Source of the DNA: Fredinandcohnia quinoae
GTDB taxonomy: Bacteria > Bacillota > Bacilli > Bacillales > Bacillaceae_L
Direction: 5' to 3'
Assembly (NCBI RefSeq): GCF_022427965.1
Contig: NZ_JAKTTI010000002.1
Location: forward strand, 1-64,000
DNA: 64,000 nt
The translations under genes were made by a program, and so were the position numbers. This document shows, one piece after another, positions 25,586 to 34,718 of the stretch (position 1 is the first letter of the stretch; each line of letters begins with the position of its first letter). The notes under the pieces were generated by a model. That model was not told where the DNA came from and did not search any database. It saw nothing but the letters and a program-made list of their open reading frames with translations.

Positions 25586-26956
25586 TTATTCCGTAGTATA
25601 GCTTTCTCCAACCCCAAACTTCACCCTCTGTACATGAATAAGCCTCACTGCCAGCCCTATTCCCGCTGCAAGTAGTCCGACTGTCAGCCCAATCCAATAT
25701 CCAGGAGCTCCTAAGCTTGTGTAATGTGCTAATACATATCCGACCGGCAAACAGATCAGCCAGTACGCTACAAGGGTTGTGATAAAAGCAATGTTAACAT
25801 CCTTATAGCCCCTTAATGCGGCTTGTGCTGTTACTTGAATAGAATCTGAGATTTGGAAGAATAATGCATAGATTAAAAAGTGAGCAGTCATATTGATGAC
25901 ATCAGCCTCATTCGAATATAGACCAGCAACGTCATAGCGGAATAGTACAACGAACAGACCTGTTACAAGTGCAATGAACATCGATAAGTAAACCCCAAGC
26001 CAGCTATATGTTTTCGCATCTTTGTATCGTTTAGCACCCACCTCAAATCCGACTAAAACCGTAAGTGCCATTGAAATACTGACTGGTATCATATAAAGAA
26101 ATGAAACGATATTAAGTGCAGATTGATATGATGCAATTGTCGTAATTGAAAACTTACTTATTAGGATCGTAACAACTGCAAACATACTCGTTTCAAAAAA
26201 GGTAGAAAGCCCCATTGGAACGCCAATTTTTAATATTTCTTTGCTTTCCTTCAGTGTAAATCCCTTTACCCCTCTAAATATTTTATAGGTTGAAAATGGT
26301 TCCTTTGTTTTAATAATAAATGCCGTGATCGCAACGATAATCCAAAACGTGAACGAAGTTGCGTAACCAGCCCCTGCCCCTCCAAGTTCAGGAAATCCTA
26401 AATTCCCAAAAATCAATACATAGTTCAAAAAGAAATTAAATGGTAAGGAAATTAACAAAATGACCATGACAACTCTGGTGATTCCAAGTGCATAAATAAA
26501 TGAACGCAGCACATTAAAAATAAATAGTGGAATGATTCCAAAACTTAGTCCAACTAAATAATCATGGGCAGTACTTTGAACACGTTCAGGAAGATTCATA
26601 CTAGCCAATAATGGATTTAAGAAAAAGAAGCCTAGTACAATGACAAGAATCGCTATTATGAATGATAAATAAATACCACTTGTGGCAACTGACGATACTT
26701 CCTTATTCTTCTTTTCACCAAAACGCTGTGCCGCAATTGGGGAGACTGCTAAAAGTATACCGCTTAACCCTGTAAAGATCGGATTCCAAATCGAAGACCC
26801 AATCGCAACCCCTGCCAGGGTTGAAGAATCATATTTTCCTGACATGATTGTATTAAAAAATACCATTGAAAACATACCAAGCTGAGTGATCAGAATTGGT
26901 ATTAGTAAATTGAAAATTAATTTTATTTTTTCTCTTAACGTATGAGTCTCGTACAT
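25586..26956 (-). CDS. MATE family efflux transporter
   Basis: About 456 residues with 12 hydrophobic segments, opening KIKLIFNLLIPILITQLGMF and containing the family's repeated halves (SSIWNPIFTGLSGILLAVSP, later SALNIVSFLYMIPVSISMAL). It probably exports drugs or metabolites with sodium or protons. ATG 26956 follows AAGGAG with 7 nt; upstream in-frame codons to 27028 have no site. Confidence 0.9.
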   Translation of the reverse strand: MYETHTLREKIKLIFNLLIPILITQLGMFSMVFFNTIMSGKYDSSTLAGVAIGSSIWNPIFTGLSGILLAVSPIAAQRFGEKKNKEVSSVATSGIYLSFIIAILVIVLGFFFLNPLLASMNLPERVQSTAHDYLVGLSFGIIPLFIFNVLRSFIYALGITRVVMVILLISLPFNFFLNYVLIFGNLGFPELGGAGAGYATSFTFWIIVAITAFIIKTKEPFSTYKIFRGVKGFTLKESKEILKIGVPMGLSTFFETSMFAVVTILISKFSITTIASYQSALNIVSFLYMIPVSISMALTVLVGFEVGAKRYKDAKTYSWLGVYLSMFIALVTGLFVVLFRYDVAGLYSNEADVINMTAHFLIYALFFQISDSIQVTAQAALRGYKDVNIAFITTLVAYWLICLPVGYVLAHYTSLGAPGYWIGLTVGLLAAGIGLAVRLIHVQRVKFGVGESYTTE

Positions 26957-27070
26957 ATTGGTTCTCCTTGAAAAACAATTAGTATAATAACAATCCCCAT
27001 TATATTCTATGACCATAATCATAACCACTTATTTAGATTTACATATTTTTATTCCAAATTTTCTGCTATA

Positions 27071-27100
27071 TTAGTAGTATGTATTAATATCTACTACTAA
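27071..27100. promoter_or_regulatory. Operator-like inverted repeat upstream of ENPP gene
   Basis: TTAGTAGTA (27071-27079) and TACTACTAA (27092-27100) are perfect 9-bp arms 12 nt apart, overlapping TATATTA and ending just before the GGAGG ribosome site. It fits a repressor site or a hairpin covering the start region. Confidence 0.5.
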
Positions 27101-27116
27101 TTGGGTGGAGGTTTAT

Positions 27117-28424
27117 ATGTCACGTCTTACGAATCACTTAATTGTAATTTCTTTTGATTGTTTATCTGCATTAGATTTCCCGTTATTACAAGAGATTCCC
27201 CATTTTCAGGAACTATTACAAAAAGGCTCTTATTGCAAAAATGTAGAAACAATCTATCCATCAGTAACTTACCCTTGTCATGCAACAATCGTGACCGGAA
27301 ATTTTCCAAATAAACATGGTGTTATCAATAACACCTTTATCCAACCAGGTAATCCGTCCCCAGACTGGTACTGGCTTCGCCGGCATATTAAAGGAACAAC
27401 CCTTTATGATGAAGCGAAAAAGGCTGGGATGACAACGGCCGCATTATTATGGCCTGTAACTGCAAAGGCAAAAATTGATTACAATATGCCAGAAATATTC
27501 GCGAATCGTCCATGGCATAATCAAATTGCTGTTTCTTTTATGAATGGAACACCTATCTATCAATTAGATATGAACCGCCGCTTTGGTCATATACGCAAAG
27601 GACTGAACCAGCCTGAACTAGATGATTTCGTTCTTGAATCAACCGTTCAAACGATTAAAACGAAGAAGCCAAATCTTTTACTCGTTCACTTTACAGATTT
27701 AGATACACAACGTCATTACCACGGATTCTCGTCTGACGAAGCAATAGCTGCCATACATCGCCATGACAAAAGACTAGGACGAATTACACAAGCATTAAAG
27801 GAAACTGGTATTTATGAAGATTCTACTATTATTGCATTAGGCGATCATAGTGCCCTTGATGAATCAAAGGCAATCAAATTAAATGTTAAGCTTCGTGAAA
27901 ATGGGCTGATTAATGTAAATTCTCGTGGCCAGGTTACAGACTGGAAAGCCTATTGTAAAAGCTGTGATGGTTCCGCATATATTTATATGAAAGATGAAAA
28001 GGATATAGCAACAAAAGAAACCGTGAAGACACTCATATCAAACCTATTGAAGGATCCTGAAAATGGTATCGAGACAGTTCTTTCTGGTGAAGAAGCACAA
28101 GCAATAGGAGCTGATGGAACTGCCGCTTTTATGGTAGAGGCACAACTTGGCTATTATTTCAAAGAGCAGCTTGACGGAAATTATATCGACAATATCACAG
28201 TAGAGGATGTGAGAGCCAAAAAATATACCTTCGCAAGCCACGGGTATTCTCCGAAAAAAGAGAATTACTCAACAGTTCTCATGGCAGTTGGTAAAGGAAT
28301 TCGTCAAAACGTTATCATCCCTGCCATGCACTTAGTTGATGAAGGACCTACTTTTGCAAGATTACTCGGAATTGACTTAGGAGAGACAGATGGCAAAGTA
28401 ATCCACGATTTTCTAAACGTTTAA
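27117..28424 (+). CDS. Nucleotide pyrophosphatase/phosphodiesterase (ENPP-like, alkaline phosphatase fold)
   Basis: About 435 residues. Metal and active-site motifs in order: VISFDCLSALDF (Asp), IYPSVTYPCHATIVTG (Thr nucleophile), HFTDLDTQRHYHGF, ALGDHSALDE and FASHGYSP. No signal peptide, so it is probably cytoplasmic. Family members split phosphodiester or pyrophosphate bonds in nucleotides or phospholipid headgroups. ATG 27117 has GGAGG 5 nt upstream; GTG 27105 is too early. A MFS gene follows 25 nt later, likely the same operon. Confidence 0.87.
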   Translation: MSRLTNHLIVISFDCLSALDFPLLQEIPHFQELLQKGSYCKNVETIYPSVTYPCHATIVTGNFPNKHGVINNTFIQPGNPSPDWYWLRRHIKGTTLYDEAKKAGMTTAALLWPVTAKAKIDYNMPEIFANRPWHNQIAVSFMNGTPIYQLDMNRRFGHIRKGLNQPELDDFVLESTVQTIKTKKPNLLLVHFTDLDTQRHYHGFSSDEAIAAIHRHDKRLGRITQALKETGIYEDSTIIALGDHSALDESKAIKLNVKLRENGLINVNSRGQVTDWKAYCKSCDGSAYIYMKDEKDIATKETVKTLISNLLKDPENGIETVLSGEEAQAIGADGTAAFMVEAQLGYYFKEQLDGNYIDNITVEDVRAKKYTFASHGYSPKKENYSTVLMAVGKGIRQNVIIPAMHLVDEGPTFARLLGIDLGETDGKVIHDFLNV

Positions 28425-28449
28425 AGTAGATTAATAGGGAGGTACATTT

Positions 28450-29733
28450 ATGAAACTTTTTTCCAAAGAGGAAAATAGCTGGATGCTCTATGATTGGGCA
28501 AATTCGGCATACTCGATTATTATTACAACAGCAGTATTTCCACTTTTCTATAAAGCAGCTGCAACAAATGCTGGGGTTAGCGCCTCTGATTCAACTGCAT
28601 ATCTAGGGTATACGATTGCTATTTTCACCTTTATTTTAGCAATGCTTGGCCCAATTCTCGGTACAATTGCTGATTATCAAGGGTATAAAAAGAAATTTTT
28701 CACCTTCTTTTTTGCATTAGGGGTTGCCGCAACTGCAGCACTTGCATTTATTCCAAGTGACAATTGGCTGCTTCTATTAATTTGTTATACATTTGCTGCA
28801 CTAGGGTCTACGGGTGCGAATATTTTTTATGATGCTTTTATTGTTGATGTTACTACGGAAGATCGAATGGACCGTGTCTCAGCTCGTGGTTTTGGACTAG
28901 GCTACATAGGAAGCACCATTCCTTTTCTTATAAGTATTGCCATTATCCTTTTAGCTACAAAAGAAATGATACCACTCTCGACAAATATCGCCAGCAAAAT
29001 CGCATTTCTAATTACTGCTATTTGGTGGGGTTTGTTTGCGATTCCATTATTTAAAAATGTCCACCAACGCTATTACATTAATCGTGAGCCAAACCCTGTT
29101 GTAAATAGCTTCAAGCGACTTGGAAAAACATTTAAAGAAATCCGAAAGTATCGTGCACTATTTCTATTTTTATTAGCTTATTTCTTTTATATTGACGGTG
29201 TGGGAACAGTAATCTCTATGTCGACTGCATATGGTACCGATTTAGGTATAAATTCAACAAGCTTATTAATTGTCTTGTTCGTCTCACAAGTAGTAGCAGC
29301 ACCTTTTGCAATGCTATACGGGAGATTAGCACAAAAATTCACAGCAAAAAAAATGCTCTATGTCGGAATTATCGTCTATATCATCGTATGTATTTATGCT
29401 TATTTCTTAAAAACAACAATGGACTTCTGGATACTAGCGATGCTCGTTGCAACGTCTCAAGGTGGGATACAAGCGTTAAGTCGCTCCTATTTTGGTAAGC
29501 TTGTGCCGAAGGAAAATGCGAATGAATTTTTTGGCTTTTACAACATTTTTGGAAAGTTCGCCTCAATAATGGGACCGTTATTAGTAGGAGTAACCGCCCA
29601 AATTACTGGGAATACAAATATGGGTGTATTTAGCTTAGTCATTTTATTTATTATCGGAATCATCATTCTAGCCTTTGTTCCTGAAAGTAAGTCCACTTCA
29701 ATTAACGGCGATAACTCAATCCATGCAAATTAA
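28450..29733 (+). CDS. MFS transporter, UMF1/Atg22-like family
   Basis: 427 residues with 12 membrane segments. The opening WMLYDWANSAYSIIITTAVF is characteristic of the UMF1 family, as is QGGIQALSRSYFGKLVPKEN. It lies 25 nt after the phosphodiesterase gene with GGGAGG before ATG. Substrate unknown; the pair might import or export a phosphodiesterase product. Confidence 0.88.
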   Translation: MKLFSKEENSWMLYDWANSAYSIIITTAVFPLFYKAAATNAGVSASDSTAYLGYTIAIFTFILAMLGPILGTIADYQGYKKKFFTFFFALGVAATAALAFIPSDNWLLLLICYTFAALGSTGANIFYDAFIVDVTTEDRMDRVSARGFGLGYIGSTIPFLISIAIILLATKEMIPLSTNIASKIAFLITAIWWGLFAIPLFKNVHQRYYINREPNPVVNSFKRLGKTFKEIRKYRALFLFLLAYFFYIDGVGTVISMSTAYGTDLGINSTSLLIVLFVSQVVAAPFAMLYGRLAQKFTAKKMLYVGIIVYIIVCIYAYFLKTTMDFWILAMLVATSQGGIQALSRSYFGKLVPKENANEFFGFYNIFGKFASIMGPLLVGVTAQITGNTNMGVFSLVILFIIGIIILAFVPESKSTSINGDNSIHAN

Positions 29734-29788
29734 CCCATTTTCAATGTTATAATGGATTAATAGATATTTTGGAAATGAGGTATCGAAT

Positions 29789-29965
29789 ATGGATAAGAAA
29801 GAGATCGAATATAAAATCCAAGAGCTTAAGCTTGACTACATTCGTCTGCAAAATGATTTAGAAAAAATGGATTCAGTGAACGGCAATATCTCTCCATTAG
29901 AAAAACAAATCGCTGAACTTGAAGTAGAATTAAGCTCGTTAAGAAAAATGCTAAATGAACTGTAA
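29789..29965 (+). CDS. Small coiled-coil protein (SE1832-like)
   Basis: 58 residues, MDKKEIEYKIQELKLDYIRL at the start and EKQIAELEVELSSLRKMLNE at the end, almost all heptad-like helix. Ribosome site GAGG precedes ATG 29789 with about 10 nt. I associate it with small Firmicute proteins of the SE1832 type. It sits 55 nt after the MFS gene and ends directly in a terminator. Function unknown. Confidence 0.75.
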   Translation: MDKKEIEYKIQELKLDYIRLQNDLEKMDSVNGNISPLEKQIAELEVELSSLRKMLNEL

Positions 29966-29998
29966 GAGTTGCGAGGTCTAGACCTGCAACTCTTTTTT
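29965..29998 (+). terminator. Terminator of the small coiled-coil gene
   Basis: AGAGTTGC pairs with GCAACTCT, enclosing an AGGTCTAGACCT inner hairpin, then six T. Confidence 0.88.
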
Positions 29999-30013
29999 CT
30001 TAAAATATAATAT

Positions 30014-30085
30014 GCCTTCCGAATTTACTTGAACAAGCCTTTATGAGGTTCGATTAACCAGCATAGAGAAAGTAAATCGGAAGGC
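30014..30085. repeat. Long-armed stem-loop element
   Basis: GCCTTCCGAATTTACTT (30014-30030) and AAGTAAATCGGAAGGC (30070-30085) are complementary apart from one bulged A, enclosing a 39-nt loop. No T run. It lies between a plus-strand terminator and the minus-strand transglutaminase-like gene; could be a MITE-like relic or a small structured RNA. Confidence 0.5.
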
Positions 30086-30131
30086 TTAAAACATACTTAG
30101 GTGTAAGATAGTACCTGAATTTTTGTGTACT

Positions 30132-30740
30132 TTATAAAATTTGCTCTGGCCGTTTAAAAAAGAGTTCCTTGCAATCTACCGATTGTTGCATCGAGACTAC
30201 GACATTCTCCAATGGTTCACTATAAACATATGGATAATCAATCTCACCAAGTTCTGTTCGAATTGGGTAGGCTAATTTTTCAGGAGCGATACTGAATTCT
30301 GATGTTACTCCAGGCTTGTTGCCTCGTGGGTCCACGCGAAACCATTTATCAATATCATCAAAATAAACGGCATTTAATCCATGCAGGGCATAACCAGAGT
30401 CAGGAGTTCCCTTTCTTGTAACCCGCTGATAGCAAAACCCAGTTGGTATTCCCATTCCCCTTAAAAAGGCCGCTAGCAAATGAGCTTTTGCAAAGCATAT
30501 TCCCTCACGATGTTCTAACGTATCTGATGCTGAGATTGTAATTAAATCACTGCTTATATCAAAGGAATGCTGGATATCATCCCTCACAAAACAGAAAGCA
30601 GCTTCAGCTCGTTCCTGTTTTGTCTTCCCCACCTTTTGAAACTCTCTTATTTTCTCCTCAATCTTTGGATGGCTGAAATTAATAATGCTTGTCTCTTCTA
30701 CATAAGATTGTAAATCAGAATTACAAATCACCAATTGCAT
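30132..30740 (-). CDS. Transglutaminase-like domain protein
   Basis: About 202 residues of the transglutaminase-like cysteine protease superfamily. The triad is visible: Cys in EGICFAKAHLLAAFLRG, His in ALHGLNAVY and Asp in RVDPRGNKPG. No signal peptide. ATG 30740 follows GGAGG by 7 nt. Such small stand-alone proteins may be peptidases or amidases; substrate unknown. Confidence 0.85.
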   Translation of the reverse strand: MQLVICNSDLQSYVEETSIINFSHPKIEEKIREFQKVGKTKQERAEAAFCFVRDDIQHSFDISSDLITISASDTLEHREGICFAKAHLLAAFLRGMGIPTGFCYQRVTRKGTPDSGYALHGLNAVYFDDIDKWFRVDPRGNKPGVTSEFSIAPEKLAYPIRTELGEIDYPYVYSEPLENVVVSMQQSVDCKELFFKRPEQIL

Positions 30741-30940
30741 AATCAATCCTCCAACAATCTTTTAACTAAATTATAATAGATTGAAAGAGAATAAATCTGT
30801 GATTTACATCAACTACTAGCATTAAGAAATTAAATGGTACTTGCACAGTTTGGAAGATGCAAAATATAAGAAAGAAATACACTTTCTTGCTAATGAATCA
30901 GTTTTGGTCCTGTTTTAACTGAAAGTTGAAAAAAATAAAA

Positions 30941-31190
30941 GGAAAATTTCCGTTTAAATTGTGAAATACCCATATTTCCTTAAAAATAAAGGAAGTTTTT
31001 CCTCTTATATCATCGAAAACATTGGTTTTTGACCAATATAGCAGAGTTAGCCGGAAATTCTTCGCCTATTTCTGCTACTTAGGCCTCCCACTATACATTA
31101 GCAGGAATTTCTCCGCTTATATCTGCTACTTAGGCCTCTTCTCTATACGTTAGCAGGAATATCTCCTCCTAATTTCTATACGAATCTACC
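30941..31190. repeat. Degenerate tandem array of about 50-bp units
   Basis: GGAA-led units begin at 30941, 30991, 31053, 31104 and 31156 (steps 50, 62, 51, 52). The last three are close copies: TTAGCAGGAATTTCTCCGCT then TATATCTGCTACTTAGGCCT then CTATAC; the first two are eroded. The rest of the 30741-31243 gap is AT-rich with no gene seen. Confidence 0.6.
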
Positions 31191-31243
31191 CTCAGTTTTC
31201 GTACTTTAAATGAAACATAGTCCCCTCGCATTTTATATTCTCA

Positions 31244-31744
31244 TTACTTTAATGTATCGTTTTCTATTTGTAAGGCTTCATCATAATTCGTAGCCGGTGC
31301 AGCTATTCGAAAATCACTTTCTATTTGCATTCCATCATTCTCATTAAGTAAAATCGTAAAACCATTAAAATCATCATCAATGGCAATCATACCTAACAAC
31401 ACTAAGTCAGTCTTTCCTTCATGAGTCGATGTATATGCCAATGCTCCCATCTTCCCTCCCTCATGTTGAAAAAATCCAACATCTATAAGCTCATATGTCT
31501 TGGTAAAGTCATATTTATCAATGATCATTTTCCCTGTGAATACCGGATCTCGAAATAATGGCCTCTTATACGTTCCAATAACAGACACTTTCAAGGTCTC
31601 ACCACTATTAGCATCTTCCGCCATATACTGAAATGCATTAAAATCCTGATTGATTTTCTTAGGGAAGTCGTAGAGAAATAAAAAGCAGGTAACTGGTAAA
31701 GCAATTGCAATCATCATCATGACTAGTTTTTTCGATAATTTCAT
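31244..31744 (-). CDS. Membrane-anchored protein of unknown family
   Basis: About 166 residues: one N-terminal membrane helix (LVMMMIAIALPVTCFLFLYD) and an outward domain with strand-rich segments (VSVIGTYKRPLFRDPVFTGK). I do not recognise a family. ATG 31744 has AGGTG 9 nt upstream; ATG 31756 is too close to it. Single gene, divergent from the ilvB-like gene. Confidence 0.65.
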   Translation of the reverse strand: MKLSKKLVMMMIAIALPVTCFLFLYDFPKKINQDFNAFQYMAEDANSGETLKVSVIGTYKRPLFRDPVFTGKMIIDKYDFTKTYELIDVGFFQHEGGKMGALAYTSTHEGKTDLVLLGMIAIDDDFNGFTILLNENDGMQIESDFRIAAPATNYDEALQIENDTLK

Positions 31745-31910
31745 AGTTTCATTCACCTATTCCCAGTAATTAACTTTTATAAATTTTACCATATTATTTG
31801 TACTCTACAGTTCAATTTTTCTGAATTTTTAATCTAAAGTATGATTTACTTCACAGACTTTACGTATCAGATTATTTAAAATAGTCCTAAAATGGAAAAC
31901 AGGTGATAAA

Positions 31911-33602
31911 ATGGCTACGTCTTTGTTAGAGGCTAGAATCAATTCAAAAATGATTATGGAATCAATTTCTTCTATAGGAGTTAAAAGTGTATTTGGATGC
32001 CAAGAGGAAAGTTTAATTTCTTTCTATTGTGATCGGAACCCAAATGTCGACTATATTCAATTAAGGCATGAACAAGCAGCCGTTCATGCAGCAGATGGAT
32101 TTGCAAGAGCTAGTGGGAAGCCTGGGGTCGTACTATTAGGGACATCATTAAGCTTAACAAATGGAATAACTGGTATTGCAACTGCTTATAGCGATTCAGT
32201 CCCATTATTAATTATCTCAGGACCACTTTTTCCAATTCATTCAAGTAAAAATGCATTTGATGATTTGAATATTATCGGTATGGCAACACCAATTACAAAG
32301 CATATTTTTACAGTTGAGAACACCGACGATTTACCATTAATCATTCATCAGGCATATCATCTTGCTGCAAACGGTAGACCTGGGCCAGTGCTAATAGAAA
32401 TTTCAACAAATATGGCTCCTAAACATCAAAAGTACGTTTCAAACGACTTCAATTTGGCTGAACCATTTTTACAATCATTGAAAAATGAAAGCGAATTATG
32501 TAGAGCCTTGGAGTTTATAGAAACCGCTAGAAAACCAGTTTTTCTGATCGGTGGTGGAACCATTATTTCAGGAGCATCTGAGGTTCTACATAAGATTGTT
32601 CAACAATGCCAAATCCCTGTTGTTACTACATTAATGGGAATAGGTGCATATAGCACAGTTGACCGTTTATTTTTAGGAATGCTAGGTATGCACGGAACAT
32701 ATGCAGCTAATAAAGCTGTTCATCAATGTGATTTATTAATCAGCATTGGAATGCGTTTTAGTGATCGAGTGACTGGCAGAATAAGTGGTTTTTCTCCTAA
32801 ATCAAAAATAATACATGTTGATATTGACGAGTCGGAATTAAACAAAATACTTCAAGTTGATTTACCGATTGTTTCAGATGCAAAGGCATTTTTAAGCTGG
32901 TTACACAATCATATCGATCATCAAAAGGTAAATTATAATACTAAAAACTGGGTAAATGAAGCGACTGAATGGAAACGAACTGTTCCAAGATTTGATAAAT
33001 CCAATAGCATTTTGAGTCCGCAAACAGTGATTCAGATGATTGACCGATACTCAGATGATTCTGCATTAGTCGTTACGGATGTTGGACAGCATCAAATTTG
33101 GACTGCACATAATTATAAATTTAAAAATCCTAGGACTCTACTTACATCTGGTGGATTAGGTACAATGGGCTATGGACTTCCAGCAGCGATTGGTGCTGCT
33201 ATTTCACGTCCAACGGAGCAAGTCATATGTGTATCAGGTGATGGCAGTTTTCAAATGAATTTGCAAGAATTAATCACGATCGTGAAATATCAACTCCCTA
33301 TTAAGATTGCGATTTTGAACAACGGATATTTGGGTATGGTTCGTCAATGGCAGCAGCTTTTTTTCAATGGGAGGTATTCCTCTGTAAAAATTTCATCTCC
33401 GGACTTTGTGAAGCTTGCTGACTCATATGGAGCTGTTGGCTTTAAAGCACAAACTGAAGAAGAAGCCAAGCAAATCATTATCGAAGCGTTCAACCTTCAA
33501 GGCCCTGTTCTAATGGAATTTAATGTAGTTGAGGAGGAAAATGTATTTCCGATGGTCCCACCAAACCATAATAATCATCAGACCTTATTATCCAAAGAAT
33601 AG
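31911..33602 (+). CDS. Acetolactate synthase-like thiamine diphosphate enzyme
   Basis: 563 residues with the three domains of ilvB/alsS-type enzymes. The PYR domain has RHEQAAVHAADGFARASGKP (catalytic Glu) and the PP domain has GDGSFQMNLQELITIVKYQ and NNGYLGMVRQWQQLF (ThDP/Mg site). Two usually conserved parts differ: GPGATN reads GTSLSLTN, and the GTDAFQE-like loop reads SSKNAFDDLNI. No ilvN, ilvC or alsD is nearby. It is either a divergent acetolactate synthase or a related carboligase/decarboxylase. Confidence 0.8.
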   Translation: MATSLLEARINSKMIMESISSIGVKSVFGCQEESLISFYCDRNPNVDYIQLRHEQAAVHAADGFARASGKPGVVLLGTSLSLTNGITGIATAYSDSVPLLIISGPLFPIHSSKNAFDDLNIIGMATPITKHIFTVENTDDLPLIIHQAYHLAANGRPGPVLIEISTNMAPKHQKYVSNDFNLAEPFLQSLKNESELCRALEFIETARKPVFLIGGGTIISGASEVLHKIVQQCQIPVVTTLMGIGAYSTVDRLFLGMLGMHGTYAANKAVHQCDLLISIGMRFSDRVTGRISGFSPKSKIIHVDIDESELNKILQVDLPIVSDAKAFLSWLHNHIDHQKVNYNTKNWVNEATEWKRTVPRFDKSNSILSPQTVIQMIDRYSDDSALVVTDVGQHQIWTAHNYKFKNPRTLLTSGGLGTMGYGLPAAIGAAISRPTEQVICVSGDGSFQMNLQELITIVKYQLPIKIAILNNGYLGMVRQWQQLFFNGRYSSVKISSPDFVKLADSYGAVGFKAQTEEEAKQIIIEAFNLQGPVLMEFNVVEEENVFPMVPPNHNNHQTLLSKE

Positions 33603-33632
33603 ACTTTATACTAGAGCAACACAATTATTTTG

Positions 33633-33655
33633 TCCTCTGTAGAGGGCTTTTTTTG
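33633..33655 (+). terminator. Terminator of the ilvB-like gene
   Basis: CCCTCT-like stem (CCTCT and AGAGG around GT) with seven T following. Confidence 0.7.
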
Positions 33656-33720
33656 ATGAATAAAATAATATCTAATCTTTTAGGTAAAAATGTAAAAAAA
33701 CAAGTAAGGAGAATATCCTT

Positions 33721-34092
33721 GTGGAAGTATCTTTATTAACTTTAGGAATGATCATACTGGCGAGTTATCGGTTAACGCATTTAATTGTCTTTGATAAAAT
33801 AACCGAACCTTTACGAGATCCCTTTTTAAAAAAGGAGAAAACCCGGTCAAATGAAACCAAAAAAGTGCCAAAATCAATTTTCGGATATCTTCTTACATGT
33901 TACTGGTGTACAGGTATTTGGTCAGCAATATTTCTTGGTACTATGTACATCTTTATACCCTCTATTGCTAAATATCTTATTTTCATTTTATCAATTGCAG
34001 GCGGCCAAGCTATTTTAGAAACCTTTGTCGGAGTCAATATTAAGAAAACAGAAATGTATGCTGAACAAATAAAACAGAGCAAACAACAATAA
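33721..34092 (+). CDS. DUF1360 membrane protein (YjcA-like)
   Basis: 123 residues with two to three membrane segments and the TCYWCTGIW motif typical of DUF1360. GTG 33721 has AAGGAG 9 nt upstream. The B. subtilis relative YjcA is a sporulation membrane protein; role here is inferred only. Confidence 0.82.
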   Translation: MEVSLLTLGMIILASYRLTHLIVFDKITEPLRDPFLKKEKTRSNETKKVPKSIFGYLLTCYWCTGIWSAIFLGTMYIFIPSIAKYLIFILSIAGGQAILETFVGVNIKKTEMYAEQIKQSKQQ

Positions 34093-34159
34093 CTTTGCAA
34101 CTTTTTAGTGAAAGTTTGTCCCCCGTTATTCATACAGTTTAATAAAGGGGGATATTAGT

Positions 34160-34528
34160 ATGAATACCAAACTTTCAACTTATAAGCTTATTCGTTATGT
34201 AGTTGCTTATGTTTTTATTATTTCTGGAATGATGATTGTATTGAGCCCGGAATTAGGTAATTTTTTCATCAGTTTAGAGATCCTACCCTATCCACAATAT
34301 ATGATGTATCTTGTGGCCATTCTTGAAGTTCTTTGTGGGGCATTGATTATGGTGAATAAAGAGGTAAAGAATGCCACCATTCCATTAATTATCATCATGA
34401 TTGGTGCTCTTCTATTTGCCAAAATACCGATGCTTCATTCTGGTTTTTTTGAATTTGCATTTGCTGCAAGGATTGACATTGTTATGCTTGCATTACTCAT
34501 TATTTTATATCGAAACCCTCATAGATAA
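34160..34528 (+). CDS. DoxX-like four-helix membrane protein
   Basis: 122 residues with four hydrophobic segments in DoxX-like spacing (YVFIISGMMIVLSPELGNFF; YLVAILEVLCGALIMV). ATG has GGGGG upstream. Function unknown; possibly redox or quinone linked as for other DoxX proteins. Confidence 0.7.
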   Translation: MNTKLSTYKLIRYVVAYVFIISGMMIVLSPELGNFFISLEILPYPQYMMYLVAILEVLCGALIMVNKEVKNATIPLIIIMIGALLFAKIPMLHSGFFEFAFAARIDIVMLALLIILYRNPHR

Positions 34529-34544
34529 TTGATCACCCTAAAAT

Positions 34545-34579
34545 GCCAGATTGCAAATTTGCAATTTGGCTATTTTTTT
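34545..34579 (+). terminator. Terminator after DoxX-like gene
   Basis: GCCAGATTGCAAA pairs with TTTGCAATTTGGC (one G-U), then seven T. Confidence 0.85.
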
Positions 34580-34661
34580 GAATTAAAATATTATTTCAAA
34601 ATAAATATTTTTTCGAACTATAAAAATACAAACCTTCTAGAAATTGGTTGAAAAAAATATT

Positions 34662-34691
34662 TTGACAAAACAAACTATTGTTACGTATTAT
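34662..34691 (+). promoter_or_regulatory. Promoter of the POT transporter gene
   Basis: TTGACA (34662-34667), 18-nt spacer, TATTAT (34686-34691), about 27 nt before the GGGAGG-ATG start. Confidence 0.7.
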
Positions 34692-34718
34692 ATTAATATA
34701 ACAAAGGGAGGTTGTAAC

